DNA of 64,000 bases from Gp13-AA77 sp035949375 (GCA_035949375.1 DASZIG010000129.1:124001-188000); one strand, 5' to 3'; positions 23,467 through 32,797 are shown, counted from the stretch's first letter. The notes: generated from the sequence alone by a model not told the origin. Numbers and translations are program-made.

Positions 23467-24432
23467 TCAGGCCCACACCGACCGGGCCGCTTCTTCGGAC
23501 GCTGGAAACGGGCTCGCCTCCGCGAACTCAACGTCTTCTCGAATGAGTTTCTCAAGCCGTGCCTCGATGGCAGCCTTCTCCTCGGCAGACATCAACTTCG
23601 TGGCGGTAAGGAACTTCTCGTAATTCAGAATCGGATCGCGCCCGCGCCATTTCTCCAGCATCTCCTTTGGGACGTAGCGGGCGTCGTCATGCTCGGCGTG
23701 GCCTTTCATGCGCATGGTCCTGGCCTCGATCAGGGTGGGGCCTTCGCCTTTGTAGGCGCGCTCAACGGCCTTGCGCGTCGCCACATACACTGCGACAACA
23801 TCGTTCCCGTCGACTGCGGCGCCGGCGATGCCGTAAGCCCGGGCGCGATCAACGATGTTGGTATTCGCCATCTGCCGCTCGATGGGCGTTGAGTACGCCC
23901 AGCCGTTGTTCTCGGCAATCACAATCAGCGGAAGCTTGAGGACGGCGGCGAAGTTCAAACCCTCGTGAAACGGCGTGGTGCTGGTGGCGCCGTCGCCGAC
24001 GTAAGTGAGCCCCACGCGCTGCTCTTTGCGGATCTTGGCGGCGAGCCCGACTCCGGCCAGCAGAGGGACCAGTTCGCCCAGCATGCTGATGGGGGAAAGC
24101 ACGCCTCGCTTGAGGTCACCGAAGTGGGTGTTGGCGTCCCGGCCGCCTGTGGGCCCGTCGCGACGGGCCATATATTGCATAAAGACGTCGCGCGGAGGGA
24201 AGCCCCGCACCAGCATGGCGCCGACATTGCGGATCATGCCGCCGAGAAAATCGCCGGGACCCAGGGCGTAAGCCGTGCCCACCGAAATCGCTTCCTGGCC
24301 CAGGCTCGAATAGACTCCGCCCACCACCTTGCCCTGCCTGTAGAGATTGGTGAGTTGCTCATCCACGCGTCGGTTCAGGCGCAGGTAGTAATACAGGTCG
24401 TGATGTTGAGAGCGGGTCAGTTTTGAGGCCAT
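23467..24432 (-). CDS. 2-oxoacid dehydrogenase E1 component, alpha subunit (copy 1)
   Basis: 321 residues from ATG 24432; an upstream TTG at 24462 is less likely. The thiamine diphosphate motif is canonical (YVGDGATSTTPFHEGLNFAA ... ENNGWAYSTP), and GHAEHDDARYVPKE near the C-terminus is typical of the acetoin/branched-chain/pyruvate E1-alpha group. It resembles copy 2 along its whole length. It is the first E1 gene after lipB and should form a heterotetramer with the E1-beta at 20864-21838. Confidence 0.9.
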   Translation of the reverse strand: MASKLTRSQHHDLYYYLRLNRRVDEQLTNLYRQGKVVGGVYSSLGQEAISVGTAYALGPGDFLGGMIRNVGAMLVRGFPPRDVFMQYMARRDGPTGGRDANTHFGDLKRGVLSPISMLGELVPLLAGVGLAAKIRKEQRVGLTYVGDGATSTTPFHEGLNFAAVLKLPLIVIAENNGWAYSTPIERQMANTNIVDRARAYGIAGAAVDGNDVVAVYVATRKAVERAYKGEGPTLIEARTMRMKGHAEHDDARYVPKEMLEKWRGRDPILNYEKFLTATKLMSAEEKAAIEARLEKLIREDVEFAEASPFPASEEAARSVWA

Positions 24433-24483
24433 GGGCAGACGCTTGACGCTGCGGTTCTTCAACGGGCACCTGCGTTGTTTAGT

Positions 24484-25164
24484 CTATACACCGGCGGCCG
24501 CCCCGGAGAACTGCAGGCTGCGCCGTTCCATCTCCAGGCCGAAGACGCTGCCGAAATGCCGGATGACACGTTCTGCAGCATCGGCCATGTCCGCCTGACC
24601 GCCGAGCAGCCTCGCGAGCGAGGTCACGCCCTTGTTGCGCAGGCCGCAGGGCACAATCCAATCAAAGTAACGCAAATCGGTGTTCACGTTGAAGGCGAAC
24701 CCGTGCGACGTGACCCAGCGCGATACGTGCACGCCCACAGCCACCAGCTTCTCGTTGCCGACCCAGACCCCCGCCGCGCCCGGTGCGCGTCCGGCTTCGA
24801 TACCATAGTCCGCGGCCACCCGCACGAAGACCTCCTCGAGCGAACGCATGAACCAGGCGATGTCGCGGCGGTGCCCGGCCAGGTCGAGGATCGGATAGCC
24901 GACCAGTTGCCCCGGCCCGTGATAGGTCACGTCGCCCCCGCGATCCGTCTCAAACACATCAGCGCCACGCGACTTCAGGAACGCCTGCGAAACCAGCACA
25001 TTCCCGCGATCCGCGTTGCGCCCGAGCGTGTAGACGTGCGGATGCTCGAGCAGCAGGAGCGTATCCGGAATCGCTCCGGACTTGCGTGCCGCGACCCGGT
25101 CACGCTGCAGCGCGAGACCGGCGGCGTAATCAACCAGTCCGAGTTGTTCGACAGAGCAGATCAT
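24484..25164 (-). CDS. lipB: Lipoyl(octanoyl) transferase LipB
   Basis: 226 residues from ATG 25164. It moves octanoate from acyl carrier protein to the lipoyl lysine of E2 proteins. Signatures are RGGDVTYHGPGQLVGYPILDL and the catalytic-cysteine region VPCGLRNKGVTSL. It lies between the E3 and E1 genes of the complex, which needs lipoylation, so joint expression makes sense. No lipA (lipoyl synthase) is in the window. Confidence 0.94.
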   Translation of the reverse strand: MICSVEQLGLVDYAAGLALQRDRVAARKSGAIPDTLLLLEHPHVYTLGRNADRGNVLVSQAFLKSRGADVFETDRGGDVTYHGPGQLVGYPILDLAGHRRDIAWFMRSLEEVFVRVAADYGIEAGRAPGAAGVWVGNEKLVAVGVHVSRWVTSHGFAFNVNTDLRYFDWIVPCGLRNKGVTSLARLLGGQADMADAAERVIRHFGSVFGLEMERRSLQFSGAAAGV

Positions 25165-25210
25165 CAAAGTGGTCAGTTTTTTGGTGGCCCGTGACAACTG
25201 ACGGCTGCAG

Positions 25211-26620
25211 TCAAATATGAATCGCCCAGTCGTGCGCGGCGTGGGCGGCTTCGAGCACTGCCTCCGTGAGCGTGGGATGCGGATGGATGGTGTGCGCGAG
25301 GTCCTCCGCCGTCGCCTCCAGGCGCAGCGCCAGCACCGCTTCGGCAATCATCTCCGTCACCCGCGGCCCGATCATGTGGACGCCCAGGATCTCGCCGTAG
25401 GTCTCATCGCTAACGATCTTCACGAATCCGGTGCGTACTCCCAAGATGTCGGCTTTGCTGTTGGCTGAGAACGGGAACTTGCCCACTTTCACCTTGAACC
25501 CCGCCTCGCGCGCCTGGCGCTCCGTCAGGCCCACGCTCGAAACCTCGGGCTCGCAATACGTGCAGTTGGGCACCTGCTGGTAATTGATGGGCTCAGCGGT
25601 TTGACCGGCCGCGTGGGTGGCCGCCACAATGCCCTCCGCGTGGCCGACATGAGCAAGCAGCGGGCTCGAGGCTACGATGTCGCCGATGGCATAAACGCCG
25701 GGCTCGGCCGTCTGCATGAAGGGGTCAACCTCCAGGAAGCCGCGCTGGGGCTGAATTCGCGTCTTTTCGAGACCGAGGTCCGAAGTATTCGGTGCGCGCC
25801 CGACCGCGACCAGCAGGGTCTCCGCCTGCAGCGCGACAGTCTTGCCGTCGGGCCCGGCAAGGGTGACGGACGCGGTCTTGCCGGAGGTCGCCGCACCTTG
25901 AACCCTGGCGCCTGTGTGGACGGCAATGCCCTGTTTGCGAAACGCCTTCTCGAGCTCGGCCGAAACCTCCTCGTCCTCGAGAGGCACGATGCGCGGTAAC
26001 ATTTCGATCAAGGTCACAACGGTCCCGAGCCTGCTTAAGATCGAAGCGAATTCCACTCCCACCGCGCCGGCGCCGATGATGGCCATCGACTTCGGTATCC
26101 TCGTCAAGCCCAGGACTTCCTTGTTGGTCAGGATCGTCTTTCCGTCCGGTTCGAGGCCCGGCAGCATTCTGGCCTCGGAGCCGGTGGCAAGCACGATGTT
26201 GCGCGCCCGCACCTCGCGGACATTGTTCTTGCTGTCGGTGACGATCACCCGTCCGCCGCCCCCGAGGCGTCCGTAGCCCGGGATCGTCTCCACCTTGTTC
26301 TTCTTGAGCAGGAATTCAACGCCCTTGGCGAGCTTGGTGACAATCTTGTTCTTACGCGCCTGGACCGCGTCCCAATCGAGCGCGAATTGCTTGCAATCGA
26401 TCCCGAACTCGCGCGCATTCTTGAAGTAGTCGTAGACCTCAGCGTCGAACAGCAGGGCTTTGGTCGGGATACAGCCCCGGTGCAGGCAGGTACCGCCGAA
26501 CTTGTCGTCCTTCTCGACGAGCGCGGTCTTCAGTCCCAGTTGCGCGGCGCGGATGGCTGCGACGTATCCCCCGGGACCGCTTCCGATGACCACGAAATCG
26601 TACTGAGGCGTTTCCGGCAC
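25211..26620 (-). CDS. lpdA: Dihydrolipoyl dehydrogenase (E3)
   Basis: 469 residues from GTG 26620 (GGGAGG six bases upstream), which places the FAD motif GSGPGGYVAAIRAAQLG near the N-terminus as in the family. The redox-active disulfide is GGTCLHRGCIPTK, the NAD site is GAGAVGVEFASILSRLG, and the C-terminal HPHPTLTEAVLEAAH provides the His-Glu pair. It reoxidises the lipoyl group of E2 and leads the complex operon. Confidence 0.95.
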   Translation of the reverse strand: MPETPQYDFVVIGSGPGGYVAAIRAAQLGLKTALVEKDDKFGGTCLHRGCIPTKALLFDAEVYDYFKNAREFGIDCKQFALDWDAVQARKNKIVTKLAKGVEFLLKKNKVETIPGYGRLGGGGRVIVTDSKNNVREVRARNIVLATGSEARMLPGLEPDGKTILTNKEVLGLTRIPKSMAIIGAGAVGVEFASILSRLGTVVTLIEMLPRIVPLEDEEVSAELEKAFRKQGIAVHTGARVQGAATSGKTASVTLAGPDGKTVALQAETLLVAVGRAPNTSDLGLEKTRIQPQRGFLEVDPFMQTAEPGVYAIGDIVASSPLLAHVGHAEGIVAATHAAGQTAEPINYQQVPNCTYCEPEVSSVGLTERQAREAGFKVKVGKFPFSANSKADILGVRTGFVKIVSDETYGEILGVHMIGPRVTEMIAEAVLALRLEATAEDLAHTIHPHPTLTEAVLEAAHAAHDWAIHI

Positions 26621-26740
26621 AAAAATCCTCCCCTGGGCGCGTTGAAAATACGAATCGGGCGAAACGAACGCGGGCAACTCCGATACCCCATGCTATCACC
26701 GGGTGGAAAGCGGCGACAAGCGGAGGTCGCGGGACGACGC

Positions 26741-27550
26741 TCAGGCGAGACCGGTCTTGCGAGCGATGAAGATCAGCTCGCCGGGGTATTTGGATCCGTA
26801 AGGGCTCTTTTCGTAATCCGAAAAGAGGTCTTCGACGGCGAAGCCGCTTCGTGCCAGCAGGTGCTCTGCCTCGTAAGGGAAGAGATATCGCATCTTTGTA
26901 CGGTGAATGCGCCTCTCCTGGCTCCCGTCCGGATTCGTCACAAGGTAGTGGAAGTCAATGTCGTGAACCTGCTTCAGCAGATCACGACCTACGATGCGGA
27001 CGCGCCGGTGTGCTTGGCGGCCGTCGCCGAGGGTGAAATCAATCTCCTCCACGGATGCGGCCGGGGCAGTGAGGGGACCAGCGAGGCTGTCGATGGCCGG
27101 ATTGAAGACGTCAAGGATCAATCTGCCGCCGGGGACCAGATGGCGGTGAATGGCGGCAAGGCAAGCGAGTTGATCTTCGACGGTCAGGAGGTGTTGAAAG
27201 GGCCGGAACGGGATCGTGACCAACTCAAACTGGCGGCGCAGGTCGAAGCCACGCATGTCGCCGCGCACCAAGGTCACGCGGCTTTGAACGTCCTCAGGTT
27301 CGCTCTCGAGCTTTTGGCGGCACACCGCCAGCATCGAGGACGACGCGTCCAGTCCGGCGATGCGGGCGCCGGCCCGGGCGGTGGGAATCAGGACGCGTCC
27401 CGTGCCGCAGCCGAGTTCGAGCACGGGACCCGCCGCGGCGCGCGCCGCCTCAACAAAGAAGGCGACATCCTGACGCGTCCGATACGGGCCCACGAAGTCA
27501 TAGAACTCGGCGGCCGCAGCGTACTCGTCGTGACCTGCGCTCGATGGCAT
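26741..27550 (-). CDS. Class I SAM-dependent methyltransferase
   Basis: 269 residues. The Rossmann SAM site is VLELGCGTGRVLIPTARAG, with an acidic residue at the end of strand 2 (AGLDASSSML) and motif-III-like VPGGRLILDVFNP. The N-terminus (YDFVGPY) resembles family members acting on small molecules. It is the last of three leftward genes after two DUF4097 proteins, spaced by 8 bases. Substrate is unknown. Confidence 0.82.
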   Translation of the reverse strand: MPSSAGHDEYAAAAEFYDFVGPYRTRQDVAFFVEAARAAAGPVLELGCGTGRVLIPTARAGARIAGLDASSSMLAVCRQKLESEPEDVQSRVTLVRGDMRGFDLRRQFELVTIPFRPFQHLLTVEDQLACLAAIHRHLVPGGRLILDVFNPAIDSLAGPLTAPAASVEEIDFTLGDGRQAHRRVRIVGRDLLKQVHDIDFHYLVTNPDGSQERRIHRTKMRYLFPYEAEHLLARSGFAVEDLFSDYEKSPYGSKYPGELIFIARKTGLA

Positions 27551-27558
27551 GCCTGAGA

Positions 27559-28524
27559 CTAAAGGGCGTCGATGTGAACCGACCCGGCGCTCGAATGCAC
27601 GCGGAGCAGGGCGCCGCCCGATCCGACGGTGCCCACGACATGGGAGCGGGCAATGGTGCCCGACACGGTCACCGGCAGGTCCGTCACCACGCTGCCGCCC
27701 GACGCCGACGCGTCAAGGTTGATATTCACGGACTTGTCGATGGCTACGGTAACCCCGCCGCCCGAAGTATCGAGATCACCGCCGCGCCCGTTACCGGGAG
27801 CAAAGCGGACCTCCACGGAGCCTCCGGAAGTCTGGGCGTCGACGCGCCCTCCGGCGTCGTCAATCCGGATGGAGCCGCCGGACGTGTGGGCCAGCAGGTC
27901 GCCTTTGATGCTGCGCAACTGGATGGAGCCACCGCTGGTCCGGGCTTCGAGCGAACCGGCAAGGTCCGACCCCGTGATGTTACCGCCGGACGTGTCCACG
28001 CGCGCGCTACCCTTGACCTCTTCCAGCTCGATGCTGCCGCCGGAGGTGTGCGCGCGCAGGTTCGCGCCGAGGTGGTCAGCATGAATGGAGCCGCCCGAAG
28101 TGTCGAGCTCCGTTTCGCGGTTGACCCTCGACACATCGACGCTGCCGCCCCCGGTCTTCAATTCCACCGAAGTCGCTTCCGGCACCGTCACGACAAAGTG
28201 AAGATTTGGACCGTTGTGGCCCCAACTGAAACCCAGGGGATGGCGGCGCCGCACCGTGATCCGGACCTCGCTCGCGCTCTCCTCGAAGTGAAAGTCGAAC
28301 AACTGTTCGACGTCGTCGCGCCGGGAGGTAATGATGACATGGGCTCCAGCTTCCGGATCGCCGGTCAACTTAACCTGGCCCTCGCTCGAGTCGAGCACAA
28401 AGTGGCCGCCCGGCGCCAGCTTGAACTGCTTCTCGCTACGATAATCCGCGCGCATCACCGCCGGCACGGCAAGGGTGAACAGCAGAGCGCTTAGAATGAG
28501 CCCGATCTTCGCCTTCCTTGGCAT
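27559..28524 (-). CDS. Secreted DUF4097-type beta-solenoid protein with SGGSI repeats
   Basis: 321 residues from ATG 28524 with a signal peptide (LILSALLFTLAVPAVMRA). The mature part is an adhesin-like DUF4097 domain: every 16-20 residues a (T)SGGSI or SGGNI turn recurs, eight or more times, as expected for stacked beta-strand coils. Two related genes stand in tandem (this and 28629-29357). Members are often encoded with anti-sigma or membrane-stress genes and are thought to be extracytoplasmic, but no function is established. Confidence 0.75.
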   Translation of the reverse strand: MPRKAKIGLILSALLFTLAVPAVMRADYRSEKQFKLAPGGHFVLDSSEGQVKLTGDPEAGAHVIITSRRDDVEQLFDFHFEESASEVRITVRRRHPLGFSWGHNGPNLHFVVTVPEATSVELKTGGGSVDVSRVNRETELDTSGGSIHADHLGANLRAHTSGGSIELEEVKGSARVDTSGGNITGSDLAGSLEARTSGGSIQLRSIKGDLLAHTSGGSIRIDDAGGRVDAQTSGGSVEVRFAPGNGRGGDLDTSGGGVTVAIDKSVNINLDASASGGSVVTDLPVTVSGTIARSHVVGTVGSGGALLRVHSSAGSVHIDAL

Positions 28525-28628
28525 CGCTCGAGTCCTCGGTTCTTGGAATTCGGTTCCCAACAGACGATTACGCAGTTCGCAGCACGCTGGTTCCGCGATT
28601 CTGGGTTGCGAGCCGAATCCGGCTGGCG

Positions 28629-29357
28629 CTACTGAGGGTCGCTGTAAATAAACACCCCGCCCATCCGGACCTGAACACCCACTTCCTGCTTCCCCTGCGG
28701 ATTCCAGAAGGCGACCTTTTGCTGCACTCCGGCGCCGTCCTGCTGGGTGCCGTGCAAATCGCTCTGGACGTAACCGAGCCACGTGTGGGCATACAGGTAG
28801 CGCAGCGCCCAGACGGAGGGAACGTCAACCTCTACGTCGCCGTAGTTCACGCGCAGGCGTTCGTTGGCCGCAACGCCTGCCACGCGCACGTCACCGTCGA
28901 CGCATCGCAGCTCGAGGCTGGCGTCATAGGGCATCTTAATGTCGAAGTTGACGGTGAGCCTGGACTCGCCGCGGAAAGGACGCCAGAACCTGCGGGAAGG
29001 ATAGACGGTGGACAGGCGCACGAGCTTGTCCTGTCCCTGGAGGACCACTTTGATCCGCTCGAACATGGGGTTGGCACCGGCCTGATTCCCCGCGCGCACA
29101 AGCTTCTCGGCTTCAACCTCCACGCGAGGCTCATCCCAACCTGTCACGTGGATGTCGCCCACGCGCGTGTCAATCTCCAGCGTCCCTCCGGAGAAGAGCC
29201 GGGCGGATTGATGGGACTTTTGTGTAAATTCGTCGGCTCGGAGCCCGGATGCCGGAAACATCAAGATCAGTAGCCCAAGGATCACGAGGGCGGCTCCCGA
29301 GAAGGGAAGCGCAGTCCGCCCTCGATACCATCCGAGCGTGACCCTCAAGCCGCGCAT
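28629..29357 (-). CDS. Secreted DUF4097-like protein
   Basis: 242 residues from ATG 29357 (a GTG at 29378 is possible). An N-terminal membrane helix or signal (ALPFSGAALVILGLLILMF) precedes repeated short beta segments: GGTLEIDTRVGDIHVTGWDEPRVEVEAEK, LELRCVDGDVRVAGV, RVNYGDVEVDVP. It resembles the downstream DUF4097 protein but has shorter solenoid repeats. Probably anchored in the inner membrane facing the periplasm; role unknown. Confidence 0.65.
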   Translation of the reverse strand: MRGLRVTLGWYRGRTALPFSGAALVILGLLILMFPASGLRADEFTQKSHQSARLFSGGTLEIDTRVGDIHVTGWDEPRVEVEAEKLVRAGNQAGANPMFERIKVVLQGQDKLVRLSTVYPSRRFWRPFRGESRLTVNFDIKMPYDASLELRCVDGDVRVAGVAANERLRVNYGDVEVDVPSVWALRYLYAHTWLGYVQSDLHGTQQDGAGVQQKVAFWNPQGKQEVGVQVRMGGVFIYSDPQ

Positions 29358-29463
29358 ATTCGCACCGTACGATCTCACCCGGCCTGTGCCGCCCAGCAGA
29401 CACTGCGACGCTCAGCGCAGATCCGCCGGGACGACCCCGGGCGGGCCCGCCGGTAGGGAGCAG

Positions 29464-29958
29464 TTATTTCGGCTTGGCGGCCGTCTTGGCCGCGGGCGCC
29501 ACCGCGGTGTTTCGATCCGTATTGAGTTCCTCAAACGCCATCTGAATCTCGGCCTGCGCGTGGTCGATGTTCTCGCCCTTGACGCCGGATCCGTCGATCG
29601 CCTTCTTGGCGGCGTCCAAATGCCCTTGGACCGCGTTGAAGATGGCATCCCGCGCCCTGCCCTTGTCGTATCCGGGAGTCCATCTCATAACAGGGAGGTT
29701 ACCGGGATCGATGAGGTGCAGGTCATTCACGGCCGCTTTCAGATGGCCTTCCAGCTTGGAGGTGTCGCCCTTGACGTCCGGCGATGCAACCACAAGATCG
29801 TTCGTCGCCTGCTTGAGGTTGTTCCACGCCAACTCGACGCTATGGAACTGTTCCCTGGTAAGCTTGCCCTCCTGCGCCGCAGCGTTCGATCCGCCGGAAA
29901 GAATTGTGAACAGCATGGCGCCGATCACGGCCACACCCGCGATAATTGATCTTTTCAT
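29464..29958 (-). CDS. Exported small helical protein of unknown function
   Basis: 164 residues from ATG 29958 (AGGAGG upstream). A signal peptide ending near NAAAQ precedes a mostly helical, charged domain with LTREQFHSVELAWNNLKQATNDLV and RDAIFNAVQGHLDAAKKAID, and an Ala/Lys-rich tail. I do not recognise the family. It follows pspA in the membrane-stress group and may be periplasmic. Confidence 0.6.
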   Translation of the reverse strand: MKRSIIAGVAVIGAMLFTILSGGSNAAAQEGKLTREQFHSVELAWNNLKQATNDLVVASPDVKGDTSKLEGHLKAAVNDLHLIDPGNLPVMRWTPGYDKGRARDAIFNAVQGHLDAAKKAIDGSGVKGENIDHAQAEIQMAFEELNTDRNTAVAPAAKTAAKPK

Positions 29959-30100
29959 CAGACTAGGACCTCCTGAGGTTTGTCGATCATCCGCCGACAT
30001 CGGTGGTTTCTTGGCTTCCCCCCCCCCCTGCAGCAGTATACACCAACCCCCAGGGGCCATGCTGAGCTCAGGCAGGCGTTGGCCGGCGCGCGACGGGTCC

Positions 30101-30763
30101 TCATTTTGCGGCGTGCCGGGCCTTGAGCTCGGCCAGAAGACGATTGATCCGATCCTCCCGATCGAGGCCCTGCAGGCGCTCTTCCAGATTGTCGGAAGCC
30201 ATCTCGGCGTGGGCTTCGCTCACCGCCTCGCCTTCGAGAACCCGGTGCTGCAAGCGCTCGAACGCGGCCGCATTCGAGCCGTTGCCCATGGCGATTCGGG
30301 CCTGGCTTGCTTTGAGGGAAGCCCGCGAGCGGCGATGCTGGGCAATCAGCACATCGCTCTTGGCGCGCGCCTCCGCCAGCTTCTGCTCAAGCTTGCTCAA
30401 GGCCGCCTTCAGGTTTTCCACTTGCACCCGCTGGTCAGCGACTTGCTCCTCGAAACCCGCCGCCAGATGGACGTAGCCCTGGTGACGCTCGAGCGCCGCC
30501 CGGGCCAGGTCGTCCTGCCCCTTCTCGACGCCGAGTTCGGCTTTGTGCATCCATTCCGCCGCCTTCTCAGCACTCTCGCGCTGTTTCTTTTCCAGCATGT
30601 GCTGGTCGGCGATGGACACAGCCACCTGCGTCTTCACCTGCATGAGCTGATTTTCCATGTCGAGGATCAACTGCTTCATCATCTTCTCGGGCTCCTCGGC
30701 CTTGTCGATCAGGTCATTGAGATTGGCCCGGATCAGTGTCCGGACACGTTCGAGTAGTGCCAT
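30101..30763 (-). CDS. pspA: PspA/IM30 family phage-shock-like protein
   Basis: 220 residues, nearly all coiled coil: MALLERVRTLIRANLNDLIDKAEEPEKMMKQLI is the PspA N-terminus, followed by long helices and the usual break before a C-terminal helix (ASDNLEERLQGLDRED). PspA-type proteins polymerise on the inner membrane face and protect it from stress. Here it lies downstream of an XRE regulator, NfeD, flotillin and a carbonic-anhydrase-like gene; flotillin and NfeD proteins commonly travel with PspA systems, which supports a shared membrane-repair role. Confidence 0.92.
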   Translation of the reverse strand: MALLERVRTLIRANLNDLIDKAEEPEKMMKQLILDMENQLMQVKTQVAVSIADQHMLEKKQRESAEKAAEWMHKAELGVEKGQDDLARAALERHQGYVHLAAGFEEQVADQRVQVENLKAALSKLEQKLAEARAKSDVLIAQHRRSRASLKASQARIAMGNGSNAAAFERLQHRVLEGEAVSEAHAEMASDNLEERLQGLDREDRINRLLAELKARHAAK

Positions 30764-30845
30764 GTTCGTACTCCTTTCTCTCGATCAGTACCCATTCAAA
30801 GCCTGCGAAACGGTCTGCCCATGATTCAAGATTCCACGAGATTTC

Positions 30846-31307
30846 TCACGGGGACACCGCGTCCAGTGTGACGATCCCACCATCGTCCCAGCCCGCGTAA
30901 TACATTTCAATGGCCAGCCCGGAGCCGAGATCACCGGCCACGCGCCTTGCAGTTCTCAGGTCCGCCTCCTGCCTTTGGCGGACCGGAAGTTGAGCCGGTT
31001 GTGATTCCTCCAGCCATCGGTACCACCCACAGTCCTGGTGGGCGATCAGGACGAGGCGCTTCAGCGAATGCAGCCGGACGAGAAGGCGAGCCCACTTTCG
31101 GCTCGCCCATGAGAACTTGGGCAGCGTCCCAAGCTCCACCAGGCACTGCGGGCCCCCGGGCACAACCAGGGCATCGTAGCTGGCTTGAAGCTTGAGACCT
31201 TCGTCGAGGAACTCCCGCAATCCCGCCTGAAATCGGTAGTCGCTGCAATGAATCGCCAGCACATCGGTTTCCACGCGCTGGATTTCGGAGCGGCATCGGT
31301 ACGTCAC
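30846..31307 (-). CDS. Beta-carbonic-anhydrase-like small protein
   Basis: 153 residues. It has IHCSDYRF, like the C-x-D-x-R zinc motif of beta-carbonic anhydrases, and HQDCGWY, like their H-x-x-C motif, spaced about 75 residues apart. It is shorter than most beta-carbonic anhydrases (about 190-220) and lacks obvious N-terminal oligomerisation helices. If the zinc site (Cys, Asp, His, Cys) is real it may be a reduced carbonic anhydrase or a zinc-binding relative. It sits between flotillin and pspA on the same strand. The functional call rests on two motifs. Confidence 0.55.
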   Translation of the reverse strand: MTYRCRSEIQRVETDVLAIHCSDYRFQAGLREFLDEGLKLQASYDALVVPGGPQCLVELGTLPKFSWASRKWARLLVRLHSLKRLVLIAHQDCGWYRWLEESQPAQLPVRQRQEADLRTARRVAGDLGSGLAIEMYYAGWDDGGIVTLDAVSP

Positions 31308-31341
31308 GTCGTCACCTCCCTTGCGGATCCGCCGAACGTCT

Positions 31342-32760
31342 CTAGCTCCCCTCGGTCTTCGCGGACTTGTCGCCGATCGGCCGCACCTTCGACAACAGGT
31401 CGGAAAGCCGCATGCCCGAGAGCGCTTCGAACAGCGCCGGCACCTGCGCGGCCATCTTGGCCATGTCGCCCGTGATCTTGTTCATCCCGGAAGCGTCGCC
31501 ATTCCCCGTGGACACGATGGTGATTTTGTCCACGTTGGCCAGCGGCGCGGCCATGGCCCTCACCACCTCCGGCAGGCTCGAGATCAGCTTGTCAACTACC
31601 GCAGCCTGGTTATATTCCTGGTAGGCAGCGGCCTTCACGTTCATGGCGCGGGCTTCGGCGTCGCCCTTCTTGAAGATGATCTCCGCCTCGGCCTCGCCCT
31701 GGGCGCGGATGGACGATGCGTGGCCTTCCGCCTCGACCGTCAGACGCTGCTTCTCGGCGTTGGCCAGTGTCTCGATACGCTGGCGCTCGACCTCCGCCTG
31801 CTTCAGCACGGTGGCAATCAGTTCCTTCTCCCGGCGCAGGATTTCCGCCTCCTGCACCTTGATCTGCGCCTCCTTCTCGGCCTGCTGGACCCTCACCGCC
31901 TCCGCCACCACCTGCTGCTGCATAACGTTGGTCTCGATCTCGTAGGCCTTGTCCGCCATGGCCTGTTGCTTCTTGGTAACTTCCAGATACTGCGCCTTCT
32001 TCACGTCAAGATCGCGCTGGGACTCGGCCTGCTTGGCCAGCGAAAGAGTCTCGGCGAGCACCCGCTCCTGGTCGGCCTGCGCCTTGGCAGTGGCGGCGTC
32101 GCGTTGCGCCTGCGAGCGCCGGATGAGCGTGTCGCGGTCGGCCTCGGCCGCCGCCACGTCAGCGTCCCGCTTGATGCGCGCCACGTCCGGCTTGCCCATG
32201 TTGGTGATGTACTCGTTCTTGTCGCGAACCTCTTTGATGGTGAAGGAAATCACCTCGAGACCCATCTTGTTCATATCGTCGGCGCAGGTGGAACGCATGC
32301 GATCGGATACCATCTCGGGCTGCTTAACGATCTCTTCCACCGTCAATTGACCGATGATGCCGCGCAGATGGCCTTCCATCACCAGGCGGATCAGGCCTTC
32401 GCGTTCCTGGGGGGCCTTGGTCAGAAACTGCTCGGCGGCCGTCTGGATCGACTCCGGATCCGATTTCACCTTGATCTGGGCCACGGCCTCCACCGTCACC
32501 GCCACGCCTTGCTTGGTATACAAATCCTGCTGCGGCGCCACGTCGAACGACATCAGCTCCAGGGAAAGATCCCGGCAGGTTTGCAACATCGGAAAGATCA
32601 GAGCTCCCCCGCCCTTGACGATCTTTGTCCCGCCGAGTCCGTACACCACAAGGGCCTGGTGCGGCCCGACTTTGCGATAGAGACTGGACACGTACATCAT
32701 CACGATGATGAATGCCAGAATGCCCAGCCCCAATACAACCCAGAACGTTTGCGTGTTCAT
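31342..32760 (-). CDS. floT: Flotillin-like membrane scaffold protein
   Basis: 472 residues. An N-terminal membrane hairpin (FWVVLGLGILAFIIVMMYVSS) is followed by an SPFH/band 7 domain (YGLGGTKIVKGGGALIFPML to about residue 200) and a long Ala/Glu/Lys coiled coil (AEAEADRDTLIRRSQAQRD, VLKQAEVERQRIETLANAEKQ). C-terminal residues resemble flotillin ends. It is inferred to form functional membrane microdomains. The NfeD-family gene upstream matches the yuaF-floT pairing of Bacillus. Confidence 0.92.
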   Translation of the reverse strand: MNTQTFWVVLGLGILAFIIVMMYVSSLYRKVGPHQALVVYGLGGTKIVKGGGALIFPMLQTCRDLSLELMSFDVAPQQDLYTKQGVAVTVEAVAQIKVKSDPESIQTAAEQFLTKAPQEREGLIRLVMEGHLRGIIGQLTVEEIVKQPEMVSDRMRSTCADDMNKMGLEVISFTIKEVRDKNEYITNMGKPDVARIKRDADVAAAEADRDTLIRRSQAQRDAATAKAQADQERVLAETLSLAKQAESQRDLDVKKAQYLEVTKKQQAMADKAYEIETNVMQQQVVAEAVRVQQAEKEAQIKVQEAEILRREKELIATVLKQAEVERQRIETLANAEKQRLTVEAEGHASSIRAQGEAEAEIIFKKGDAEARAMNVKAAAYQEYNQAAVVDKLISSLPEVVRAMAAPLANVDKITIVSTGNGDASGMNKITGDMAKMAAQVPALFEALSGMRLSDLLSKVRPIGDKSAKTEGS

Positions 32761-32797
32761 TCGTAAACCCCTCCTTGTTCCGTTGCGGTCCGCTTCA

